This document shows, in pieces, positions 19,706 to 28,910 of a DNA stretch of 34,161 nucleotides (position 1 is its first letter; every line of letters begins with the position of its first letter). A program made the translations under genes and the position numbers. This DNA comes from Porphyra umbilicalis (Eukaryota > Rhodophyta > Bangiophyceae > Bangiales > Bangiaceae), in NCBI GenBank assembly GCA_002049455.2, contig KV919276.1, forward strand, positions 1-34,161, given 5' to 3'. A model generated the notes under the pieces. That model worked only from the letters and a program-made list of their open reading frames with translations. It had not been told where the DNA came from and searched no databases.

Positions 19706-22353
19706 CTAGCACACCAAATGCATCTGAATCGTTGACCACACCCGCTTCACCGTTGACGCTGCGGCCACCGTCGACGTCCCACACGGCGCCTTGGTCCACG
19801 GGATGACCTTCTTGCCGTGGTAGTCGCCCGCAATCATCAACGGCTCGACGGCTTCCGTGCGGACGGCCGTGCGGTTGACGAAAAAGGTCACCTTGCCCGT
19901 CATGGGCGCGCCGGCACGCCGGTCGGCGCGCAGCGACCAGCGGTAGGGCAGGTCCCGAACCCGGAGTGTGGCGCAGGGGGGCAGCGGCTCGCCCACATCT
20001 TTGCCCGTCGACGCGTCGACAACGTAAAAGGCATAGGCGCCCGTGGCGCCTGGCACGGTTGACGGCTGAGCGCCGGGCGACGGCGGCACCGACACCGCGG
20101 CTGGCTCAGGCGTCTCCGTGGTCACCGCGGCCGGCTCGGGCGTCTCCGTGGGCGCCGCGGCGGACTCGGGCGTCTCCATAGCCACCGCAGTTGGCTCGGG
20201 CATCTCTGTGGTCGCTGCGGCCGGCTCGGGCGTCTCCGTAGTCGCCGCGGCCGGCTCGGGCACGTCTTCGGTCTCTTGCTCCGTCGGCCCGACCAGGTGT
20301 TCTTCCGTGGCAGTCACCTCGGGCGCCGGCGTCCCCTTCTTGGTATTCAACCGGGTCGGTGGGACCGCTCCCGACGGCGACGGCGTCTGGGTCGGTGCCA
20401 CCTCTGTAGCCCCCGCCCCCGTCGCCACCTCGGCCTCACCGTCTTTCTCCGCCTTCTCGGTCTCCTCCGTCTCCTCGGCCGGCGGCGCGGCAGCCTCGGC
20501 CGCGGCCCCGGCGCCCGCCGCAGCCCGCCGCAGCAGCAGCGCCCAGTCCTTGTCCGCATCCCGGAGCGGGGCACCGAGTGTGACCGACCCCCCCCCGCGG
20601 GCGCGGTGACGGACTGCACGTCCGTCAGCTCCGCCTCACCGCCAAGCCGCGGGTTGAACCAACCGGCCGTCCACGCGCCGACAGCGGGCAGGCGCACCCG
20701 TGCCGCGCCGCCGCGCGGGAGGTAGACCAGCACCGCGTCGTCGCCAGCGAGCGCCCAATTGCCCCTGCCTTGCACCCGGTCATCGGCGGGGTCCATGGCC
20801 CAAAAAGGCACCCGTGATGACCGCAGGAGGGTCATGGCGCGGTCGCCGGTCGCCCACAGGCGCGCGTGCCCCCGGTACGACTCGAGGCGCTGGTCCCCCT
20901 TCTGGTAGTACCACTCGACACCGGCGGCACCGGCGGTGAGCGCCCCCCACAGGACGTCCCGCCGCTCCCGGTTGTGGTCGGGCGTTTGCGCGTCGGGCAG
21001 CGCGCCGGCGCCGCCAATTTCATCCACGGAGACGACCCATGGCTTGCCGGCCTCCGCCGACGCGCGGACCCACTGGGCGGTCTCCCGGTGGGTGGTCGCC
21101 CAGTTCCGGCCAATCTGCAACGATGTCCCCGTCAGGGCCGTGGCTCTACCGAGTAGCGGAGTGAAGACGCGCTTCTTGTCACCTGGGTAGGTATGGAGGG
21201 CGAGCAGCGCGCCGTATGGCTCCAGCTCGGCAAAGTGGGCGAGGAACGCCTCGCGCTGCGAGTGAGTGTTGACCTGCCCAGAGCCGTCCGCCCACCCGTT
21301 TTCCTCGCCAAGATTCCACACGAGCCCGTTCTTGGCTCCAAAGCGGGCGACCAGCTCCCGGTAGTAGAGCTGCCGCGCGTCGGAGAAGCCGCGTCCGCCC
21401 GACGTCTTGTCGGCACGCTCAAACAGCTCCTCGTTCTCCGTCTCGGAGAGGACCATGTGCAGCACCACCCCGACCGCGTCCATGTGGTCAAAGAGAATGC
21501 CCCACTGAGCGAGCTTGGACACGTCGTACCGCCACACGTCCCGCGCCGACGTCCACGGCCAGGTATCCTTGGCATCCCCGTCTACGGTCATGGGCATGGC
21601 GTAGATGGCGTTAACGCCGACCGAGGCCAGGTAGTTGACGGCACCGACAATGCCCTTGCTGTTGTCGGCGCTCATGCCCCACGTCGGGTCCCCGCGGCGC
21701 CAGTCGCGCACGTGCGGCGCGTACGCGTGCTTGCCGGAGGCGCTGCCGTCAAAGCCGCGGTAGCCGAGGAAGTTCTCGGGCGAGTCCGCCCCGTGCTTCA
21801 TGTAGTACTCGCCACTGTCGAACCGCAGGTACCGCTTGCCGGAGACGACACGGAGTTTGCCCTTGGCCCGCAAGTCGCCGCCGGTCTTGTCGCTCTTTCG
21901 GACCGAAAAGGAGCCAGTCACGCCGTCGTAGGGCTCCACGGGCGTGCCCGTACTAGAGGCCTTGAGCGCCGCCCCGGCGCCCGTCTTAAACTCGATGGCG
22001 TAGCGCCATGTGCCCGCCCGGTCGGGAGAGAAGAGGCACCGCCACACCGACCCGGACGTGGCGCCGGTGTGCGCCGCCTTGCCGTCGGCGGCCCAAAAGC
22101 AGGGGATGGTGTACGGTCGGGGCGCGTCGGCAGACGTGAAGGTGGCGGTGAGGCGGTAGTTGAAGAAGGGGTTGTTGAACGCGCCCTCAGACGTGGCCGG
22201 ACCAGCCGGTAGGTCGAGGGCCACCGGGTGCCACGCCCGCAGCTCCCCGATCACTTGGACGTCGGCCGCCGCCGCCGTGACAGCGGTGGCGGCGGAGGCA
22301 ACGAGCACGGCGGCGGCAGAAGCCGTCACCCAAGACGGTCGCCCGAGGGCCAT
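19706..22353 (-). CDS. Secreted DUF5060-family putative glycoside hydrolase (frameshift at G9)
   Basis: The ATG at 22353 (GGCATGG) opens a signal peptide (residues 1 to about 28, hydrophobic with an AAA-type end). Residues 31-145 match DUF5060 (AFNNPFFNYRL, SPDRAGTWRY). A TIM-barrel-like domain follows, with GEYYMKHGADSPENFLGYRGFDG, HVRDWRRGDPTWG, NYLASVGVNAIY and WNLGEENGW (Glu350/351). SVDEIGGAG carries Glu445; the Glu pair is a candidate catalytic pair, by inference. VEWYYQKGDQRL and WFNPRLGGEAEL are also family-typical. At a run of nine G (plus-strand C9, 20588-20596) the frame is lost; one base more or two fewer restores GSVTLGAPLRDADKDWALLLR, the expected domain end. The rest is a Thr/Pro/Glu decapeptide linker and a C-terminal module (TGKVTFFVNRTAVRTEAVEP, GDYHGKK) like small carbohydrate-binding-type domains. 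About 881 residues if mended. The family is mostly bacterial, so lateral transfer is plausible. Confidence 0.8.
20096..20270 (-). repeat. 30-bp tandem repeats coding a Thr/Pro decapeptide linker
   Basis: About six copies of a 30-bp unit encode variants of PEPAAVTTET within the DUF5060 gene. Substitutions between copies include Val/Ala, Ser/Pro and Met changes. The unit is rich in Thr and Pro and lies between the hydrolase and the C-terminal module, as expected for an extended, probably O-glycosylated spacer. Confidence 0.88.
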
Positions 22354-23065
22354 GCCGCCCGTGGAGATGACGACGGCAGGAAGGGCTATCGCGGAGCGTA
22401 ACGGGCCCTATCCGTTGGTGCACAGCTGTCGGCGGGAGCCGGCTCTTTTCCGGGGCGTGTCACGAGACGACGTGTGGCGAGACAATGGGAACCCCACCCC
22501 ATCTCTCTGACGTCTTGATAAACACCTGCCTCGGTCAAGGGTGGCCGCCGCAGCGACAACTGCACCAGCCCGGCCGCCTCGGGGGCGGGCCGCCGACGGT
22601 GGCCGCCCCGTGCGCAAGCCAGCGGCGCCGAGCCGCGGACGCCACAGCACCACCCCGACGACGCGGCGGTTGCAGCGCGGCTGGCCCGCCCGCGACAGGC
22701 GGTGAGCAGCATGCCCTGCACCGGCCAGCCGCCGCCTAGGGAGCATCCCGACGATGGGGTGCGCGGGGTGGACACCCGACGCGGCACCCCGCCTGCACAA
22801 CGTGCCTACGCGTTGGCCCCATAGGACACGAGGGCGCCTACGTACACACGCCCGCACAGCTCCTCCCTTGGTGAAGCCGCTCCCGCGCCGGGCGGACCGC
22901 AGCCAGAGGCCGGGAAGAGGATGCCAAGGTGGTGGGCGCAACCCCGCCCCCCCCTGGGAGTGTCAGCACGATGGCGCGTGCGGGGGGCGGGGGTCGGGGG
23001 ATAGAGATCCCCCCTCGCACCACGCTCGTCAGACAGTGTGTGGCTCGAGGCAGAGCGGCGGCGAG
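22354..23065. other. Upstream region of the DUF5060 gene
   Basis: No convincing gene. On the minus strand, about 130 bases before the ATG, lies CCCATTGTCTCGCC (about 22481-22495), similar to GCCATTGTC before two other genes in the window. Open frames on both strands here have no motif. Confidence 0.35.
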
Positions 23066-23107
23066 GTAGTATTTGACATTCTCGATCACGTACCGTTTTT
23101 TGGTGCG
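23066..23107 (+). repeat. Left inverted repeat of the 3.8-kb island
   Basis: The repeat begins GTAGTATTTGACATT and ends TTTTTTGGTGCG. The last 27 bases are identical to the inverted copy at 26865-26906. Confidence 0.9.
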
Positions 23108-23379
23108 TGAGGGGGGGGGGGGGGGGCGGCCTGTGCGCGCGCCACGTGGGGGGATTCAGGGGGCGCGTGGGGGGTGATTTGGTGGGGGGGCTAGCTCTTT
23201 TTGAATTCTGTCGATTTTGTGCCACGATGCGACCTCGTGCATTTTTGTACTTGCAATGAAGCTCGTGACCAGACATGACCGCCCCGACACCTGTGTCTGG
23301 CATCACGGTGATCCAGATGGGTGTTGGGCTGTCCTCCTCACTCAGCGGGGGGGATCTGCACTGTCACTGGGCGTGCACG

Positions 23380-24125
23380 AACTGCCGCCGCCCCCGCACC
23401 CGCTGCCGCCGCCGTCGCCGCCCCCGCCCCCACCTCTACACTCGCCGCCGCCCCCTCCGCCGCCGCCGCCCCCGCGGCTGCCGCCCCCGCCGCCTCCACC
23501 GCCCCCGCCACTGGCCGCGGCTCCCGCCGCTGGCGCCTCCTCCGCCCCTGGCCGCCTCCCCCGCCCCTGGCCGCCTCCCCCGCCCCTGGCCGCCTCCCCC
23601 GCCCCTGGCCGCCGCCCCCTCCGCTGGCCCCCGCCCCCCCCTCGGGCCGCCACGCCCGCTGCTGCCGCAGCCCCCGCCGCCGCCGCTGCTGCCGCCCCTG
23701 AACTCGGCCCCCGCCACTGGCACCGCCGCCGCCGCTGCCCGCTGCCTCCCCTGCTGCCGCCGCCCCCGCCGCCGCCATCGCCGCCGCCCATGGCCGCGGC
23801 CCCCACCCCCGCCGCCGCTCCCGCCCCTGGCTGCAGCCCCCGCCACCGCCACCGCCGCCGCCCCCGCCCCCGCGGCCGCAGCCTTCGCCGCCGCCACCGC
23901 CCCCGCCCCTGGACGCGGCCCCCGCCACTGGCGCCGCCGCCGCCGCTGGCCACTACCCCGCCTGCTGCCGCTGCCCCCGCCACCGCCGCCACCCCCGCTC
24001 TTGGCCGCGACCCCCGCCACCGCCGCCGCCCCCGTCCCTGGCTGCAGCCCCCGCCGCCGCCGCCGCCCCAGCCCCTGGCCGCGGCTCCCGCCGCTGGCAC
24101 CGCTCTCGCCCCTGGCCACCTCCCC
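23380..24125. repeat. C-rich GCC/CCCCCG low-complexity arm
   Basis: A tract of GCCGCC and CCCCCG units on the plus strand, open in most frames (poly-Pro, poly-Ala, poly-Arg). Longer periodic units, such as repeated CCCCTGGCCGCCTCC-type blocks at about 23545-23610, show tandem duplication. No protein evidence. Confidence 0.8.
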
Positions 24126-24405
24126 TTAGGCTCATTGGAGTGGCGTGGGTATTGGGCTGGTGAGAAAGGTGTCGCCGTGGGTGGTGGACGAGATGGGGTA
24201 CGGGGTGAGGGGGGAGGATTGGTACTGAGGCGCAGGTGGAGCATGGTACAGGGTGGGAGGGCAGCGAGGTTTGGGTATGGTCCGAGGTAGCTAACTGGAT
24301 GGGGGTGGAATCCGGGTACTGACTGGGCGTGTTTCTGGCGACCGGGGCGTGTAGCGCGGGGAGGTGAATGCGGCGTGTGCTCAAGAGAAACATCTTGGGA
24401 CCTGT

Positions 24406-24588
24406 CGCCACATCCTGACCACTGTATTACTGTTTTCTGAAATTTGGCCCACTTGGACAGGAACAGGACTGGACCGAAACGTGATCTGATTGGTGCACGT
24501 CATTTTTCTGTTGCGCCCATTGGCCGAGGCGGCTGTTTCTGCCGATGTTGTTCTTGTTCGCATCTGCTAAAATTCAGCAAACAGCAAT
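24406..24588 (+). repeat. Dispersed repeat with two ATTGG boxes, copy A
   Basis: Diverged copy of the sequence at 28133-28340. Shared blocks include CGCCAC(A/G)TCCT, TTGGCCC, AGGAC, TCTGATTGGT, CATTGGCCGAGG, TGTTGTTC and TCAGCAAA, in the same order. ATTGG (inverted CCAAT) occurs at 24489-24493 and 24519-24523. It may be a promoter carried by a repeat family; the ORF at 24641 starts just downstream. Confidence 0.65.
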
Positions 24589-24640
24589 ATTCGGTAAGAT
24601 CGCTGACACTGCATGGCCCAGTTGATCACACGTCTGTCTG

Positions 24641-25312
24641 ATGACACTGCACAATCCAGTGGAATCGTTGGTTGCGCTTCCCTACCTGCCTACAGCAGCT
24701 CTCGTTGTGCTTTCACAAAAAAAATACCATTGTACATCACTAACAAGGTTATGTGTGCTTCCTGACCAGCTGCGAAAAGAAAAGGTGCTGCTGGGTGCAC
24801 TTGCTTCACGCGTTCCTTCACTTGTGCAGTCCTGCTCACATCGGAGGTACGTCGAGCACTTCTGGGAAAAACACGAGCAAAACACAACTTTCTTGGAGAG
24901 GATCCCTATTGGGTCTTTGAAGGGCGCTGGTTACGGCATTGTGGGTCTTTTTGTGCACAAACACTTCTTTCATACCGTTTCTGCCCTCCAAAGGTATCAG
25001 TCACCAGTACCCGACACCACCTCCCCAGCCTGCCATACCCATCCATACCCCAGGCGTTTTAGCGCACTGCCACCGGCATGTACCAGCCCCTCAGTAGAGC
25101 CCAAAAGACGGGACTACTACTATCACAGGAAGCCTAGAGGACGTCCTCTGCCACGTACTTTCCCCAGACCTGCCCAGCTATGGGCACGAGCTGCCTACAG
25201 AGGTCCCAAGCTATCAAAGTACTCTGAGCCACTCTGGAAGTTGTGTACACCCCCTGCAAGGAATGTATCCATGGTATGCGGCCCCCCCACCGACGTGTAT
25301 ATGGCAACTTAA
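24641..25312 (+). CDS. Unidentified ORF in the centre of the inverted-repeat island
   Basis: A 223-codon open frame in DNA that is clearly less GC-rich than the neighbouring genes, so its length is less easily explained by composition. It begins 52 bases after the ATTGG-box repeat. The product is basic and Pro/Tyr-rich in its second half (DYYYHRKPRGRPLPRTFPRPAQLW). No domain is recognised, and another frame (25263-25772) overlaps its end and stays open. It may be a gene of the island, a decayed transposon gene or chance. Confidence 0.25.
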   Translation: MTLHNPVESLVALPYLPTAALVVLSQKKYHCTSLTRLCVLPDQLRKEKVLLGALASRVPSLVQSCSHRRYVEHFWEKHEQNTTFLERIPIGSLKGAGYGIVGLFVHKHFFHTVSALQRYQSPVPDTTSPACHTHPYPRRFSALPPACTSPSVEPKRRDYYYHRKPRGRPLPRTFPRPAQLWARAAYRGPKLSKYSEPLWKLCTPPARNVSMVCGPPTDVYMAT

Positions 25313-25574
25313 CGATTGCTCCTTCCGGCTACGGAAGGCAACAAAGTCATGTGGCGGTCAACAACACACTTTACAAGGTGCGTATACACATGGAGTAGCA
25401 CAGAGACTGTGCGGGCTCCATAGAACTCGCCAGGGAAAAGTACAACACGACATTATACCCCCCCAACTGACCACACCAAACCAGCCCAGTACCTCGACGG
25501 CACCTACCCCCGTCCGCCCGAGTCAGGGGGAAGTGGTAGGGACAAAAGGCACCCACCTGTGGCGCGAGCCGCCA

Positions 25575-26560
25575 CCAGGGCGGCACCAGCGAACGGCTGC
25601 AGCAGCCGCCGCGCGGACGGCAGCAGCCGGCGGCAGCGGCAGCCGGTGGTGGCGGCGGCGGCAGGCGGCGGCGGCAGGCGGCGGCGGCAGGGGGCTGCGG
25701 CGGCAGAGGTGGTGGCCGGGGGCCGCGGTGACGGCATGCAAGGGCGGCGGCGGCAGGGGGCGGGGGCGGTAGCAGCAGGAAGCGGCGGCAGGGGGCAGCG
25801 GCGGCGGCGGTGGCGGCAGGAGGCCGCGGCGGTGGCACGCAGGGGAGGCGGCGGCACGGGGCGGCGGGCGCGGTGGCGGCGGCAGAAGGCGGCAGCGGTG
25901 ACACGCAGGGGCGGCGGCGGTAGAAGGTAATGGCGGCGGCGGCAGCGGCGGCAGGGGGCCGTGGCGGTGGTGGCAGCGGCGGCGGCGGCCGCTGGTGGCG
26001 GCGACGGCAGGCAGGGAGGGCGGCGGCAGGAGGCAGCGGCGGCTCCGGCAGCGGCACGGGGCGGCGGCGGCGGCAGCGGCGGCAGGGGCTGGCCGGAGAG
26101 AGGGCGGCAGGGGCGGCGGCGGCGGCGGGGGCGGCGGGGGCGGGGGCGGGGGCGACGGCAGCCGCGAGGGCGGCGGGGGCGGCGGGGGCGGGGGCGGGGG
26201 CGGCGGCGGCGGGCCGCGGGGGCGGGGGCGGCGGGGGCGGGGGCGGCGGGGGCGGGGGCGGCGGGGGCGGGGGCGGGGGCGGCTGGCGGGGGCGAGGGCG
26301 GGGGTGGCGGGGGCGGGGGTGGCGGGGGCGGGGCGGCGGGCGGGGGCGAGGGCGGGGGTGGCGGGGGCGGGGGCGGCGGGCGGGGGCGAGGGCGGGGCGG
26401 GGGCGGCGGGGGCGGGGCGGGGGCGGGGGCGGGGGCGGCGGGGGCGGGGGCGGGGGCGGCGGGCAGGGGCGGGGGCGGGGGTGGCGGGGGCGGGGGCGGC
26501 GGGGGCGGGGGCGGGGCAGGGGCGGCGCGGGCGGGGCCGGCGCGGGCGCGGCGGCGATGG
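25575..26560. repeat. G-rich GGC/GGGGGC low-complexity arm
   Basis: First GGCGGC-type units (25575-26095), then nearly pure GGGGGC/GGGGGT arrays (about 26110-26530). Open frames on both strands are composition artefacts. The second part has dozens of G5 runs spaced by single bases and so a high potential for G-quadruplexes. Confidence 0.85.
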
Positions 26561-26864
26561 CGGTGGCGTGGTCGTCGTGCCCGTCATGACGGTCACGGTT
26601 TACACCCCCAGGCGAGGCCTGTTGGTGGGGTCGTGGGTAGCAGTGTAGGGGGGGGGGCAGTCATGGATTCTGGTCATGCCCGGTCACGCCCACGGTGGGG
26701 TGATTACTCATACAGGAGTGCATCCGAGGAGGGTAGGTAAGTATCGATCTGGGCACGTGGCACTGTTGGGTGTCGTGGCAGGTCCCGCCGCCGGGCCGAG
26801 GAGCGGGCCCGGCGCGGCCGGGCGCGGCCCGCTGGCCGGGCGCCGAGCGCTGAGAGCGCGTCTC

Positions 26865-26906
26865 CGCACCAAAAAACGGTACGTGATCGAGACTTCCAGA
26901 TACTAC
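26865..26906 (-). repeat. Right inverted repeat of the 3.8-kb island
   Basis: Inverted copy of 23066-23107. Positions 26865-26891 are an exact reverse complement of 23081-23107; the outer part (TACTAC at 26901-26906) matches with a few changes. Confidence 0.9.
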
Positions 26907-27002
26907 ATGGCGGCGGCCGCCATCCGCCCGGTGCGGCACGCAGGCGCGCCAGCCGAACTCAGCGGCAGCAGCGCAGGCGCCTGATCGTCGTGTTTAGATG
27001 AA

Positions 27003-27123
27003 TGCCCCATCGAGGCCAGGTTTCGATGGGGCCCGAACACCCCATCGAAAGGGGTTCTCGATACAGTCTTGATGCGGATCTCGATGAGCGCGGCCCTCGA
27101 TGACCTTGTTTCCCATCGAAAAG
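27003..27123. repeat. CATCGA/TCGATG hairpin cluster 1
   Basis: Seven CATCGA or TCGAT-type motifs in 120 bases. GCCCCATCGA (27004-27013) pairs with TCGATGGGGC (27023-27032), a perfect 10-bp stem. The same right arm, as TTTCGATGGGG (27021-27031), can instead pair with CCCCATCGAAA (27040-27050), an 11-bp stem. The two hairpins are mutually exclusive. Confidence 0.88.
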
Positions 27124-27850
27124 GAGGCTTGCACAGGGCATACATCTCGGGAGAATCGTGTGACTTGCCGGACTAACTGTCTACTGGCACGGGGTCGTTA
27201 ACCTCTCCAACGGTTACTCAATAGCCAGTACATAAAATCTATCTTAAATACTATCAAATCGCCGTGGAAGCACCGTCTCGTTCGTCGCTGTTGCGGCCGT
27301 CACTTGCGCTTCCGTCTCCTGATGAAGCGAGGTCGACCGGATCGCTGGGTGCTTCGCCGCCGGTGATCCGAGCAGAAATGGCAGATTGACAAGCTAGAGA
27401 ATGACTGTGCGAGGGACGGGTTTTTTTCACTGCCAGAGTCGCATGTTCAACGATTCAGGCCCGACTGCGTTCCGCGGGTACGGATATCCACCGCCTTTGG
27501 AGCTCAAGTCGGAACGTGGTGGTTGTGTGTCCCCACGAAGAAGACGACACATCGAGGCGGTCGCCACGACGACGGGTTTTTCAAGTACCAGCTGAATTTA
27601 CCCGAGAGTTGCACGATCTCGGTCGATCTGCGCCTCTTCCTTTCAAGTCCATCACGCTTAATGTGGCGTACGAGACGTAATCCATCGAACGTATGCCATT
27701 GGTTGGCTTTAAGAAAAGGCGCGGCGGCAGCTTCGTGATGTGTCACTTTCGAGGTTTTCGTGATGTGCTGGCCCAATGATATCTTGAATAAAGCGTGCTC
27801 GCGAGTACTATCTCGTGTCAGGAACGTTGGTTGGATGTAACCTGTGACTT

Positions 27851-27988
27851 CGAGCTCATCGAGCAGTTGCCTCCCTCGAGGACCCAATCCCCATCGACAG
27901 TGGCTGTCGATGGGCCTGCTCGATGGGGTCAAAACCGCCCATCGAAACCCCATCTCGATGGCCGATGGGGCTTGATGGGCCTCGATGA
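27851..27988. repeat. CATCGA/TCGATG hairpin cluster 2
   Basis: At least eight copies of CATCGA or TCGATG/CGATGG in 140 bases. CCCATCGACAG (27890-27900) and CTGTCGATGGG (27904-27914) form a perfect 11-bp stem with a three-base loop. CGATGGGG and CCCATCGAAACCCC units follow. It shares the core motif with the cluster at 27003-27123. Confidence 0.87.
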
Positions 27989-28132
27989 GACATTCTTCTA
28001 AAGCAGACGATGGGCCGCCGCGGGAAGAACGTGGGCCGCAGGAAGACGCAAGGGCAAGGACGCCACGACAGATGCTCGTTGGCGTGCCAGGTTGAAGTGC
28101 CTTAAGGGCAGCCCGATTCGAACGGGGCACTC

Positions 28133-28340
28133 CGCCACGTCCTCAGCGACTGGTACGTACGTATTCTGGCAGTCCCACGTATGGCTCTTTTATTCATTTG
28201 GCCCTCTCGAAAAAGAGAGGACAGACCGATAAGTATTCTGATTGGTACGGCATGTTTCTGTCACGCTCATTGGCCGAGGAAACTGATCTCCGCAGTTGTT
28301 GTTCCTGGTCAAATCGGCCAACAATCAGCAAAGTGCAACA
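28133..28340 (+). repeat. Dispersed repeat with two ATTGG boxes, copy B
   Basis: Second copy of the repeat at 24406-24588, with shared blocks in the same order. ATTGG occurs at 28241-28245 and 28269-28273, spaced 28 bases (30 in copy A). No gene is evident downstream of this copy. Confidence 0.65.
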
Positions 28341-28826
28341 CCGTGCTTCTCACGACTTGGGGCAAAGTCGCGGCCGAGCAGTCCAAGGTTTCTTGTTGAG
28401 GATGATGCGGAGTCTTCAGGCGTGCCATACTCTCGCGTCTGACCCCCCCTAGATTTGCCCGCTATCGAAGATGAGATGGTATGCCAGGAACTCGTTTTCG
28501 TCACGAGCCAAAGCGAGCGGAAACTCTGCGTTCGTGAGGCGCTGGGGCGACCCTGGGCATCCGCGTCGACTCTGGCTTGCAGGGCAAGTCGTGAATCTCG
28601 CCTGTCGGTCCTCGACTCCGTCGTCCGGTCCAAACCCGTGCCTGTGGTGTAGGTAGTTGGTTTTTCGCACCTCGGCACAGAGCGCCCGAGTCGGTTTGGC
28701 TCGAGGTCGGACCCCGCGGGGCGCGCCCCGCATCTTTGCGCACAGACGTTGCAGCTTCCAGGCGGCGGCCCTCGAGGTCGGCCGCCTCGACGGCCCCGCC
28801 AGCACCATCATCAGAACTATGGTCAT

Positions 28827-28910
28827 CCTGAACGGGAGGAAATCCCGTTCAGGCCCCTGTTACGGCACGGCGCCTGAACAAGGGAACTCCTGTTACAAAC
28901 GTTGTTCAGG
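28827..28910. repeat. CCTGAACGGGA hairpin element, copy 1
   Basis: CCTGAACGGGA (28827-28837), loop GGAAA, TCCCGTTCAGG (28843-28853): a perfect 11-bp stem. After CC(CC)TGTTACGGCAC a second hairpin pairs CCTGAACAA (28873-28881) with TTGTTCAGG (28902-28910). It is related to 30226-30338. Confidence 0.88.

Larger units (their letters stand above)
23066..26906. mobile_element. 3.8-kb island bounded by 42-bp inverted repeats
   Basis: A repeat at 23066-23107 returns inverted at 26865-26906. The inner 27 bases (23081-23107 and 26865-26891) are identical and include TACCGTTTTTTGGTGCG; the outer 15 bases match with about four differences. Inside, the left arm (about 23380-24125) is C-rich on the plus strand and the right arm (about 25575-26560) is G-rich, so the arms are roughly complementary. 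The centre is less GC-rich. This is the layout of a foldback or other terminal-inverted-repeat element, or of an inversion between two repeat copies. No transposase is recognised and no target duplication is evident. Confidence 0.55.

Noticed and set aside
23217..24290. Plus-strand Pro-rich ORF resembling a cell-wall protein
   Set aside because: No signal peptide, open in all frames, and explained by the GCC/CCCCCG tract.
26865..26906. Resemblance of the inverted repeat to 5S rRNA or U2 snRNA ends (GTAGTATCTG, T6)
   Set aside because: Only about 10 bases match and the rest of neither RNA is present on either side.
27504..28130. Minus-strand ORF of 208 codons
   Set aside because: It runs through the CATCGA hairpin cluster and shows no domain.
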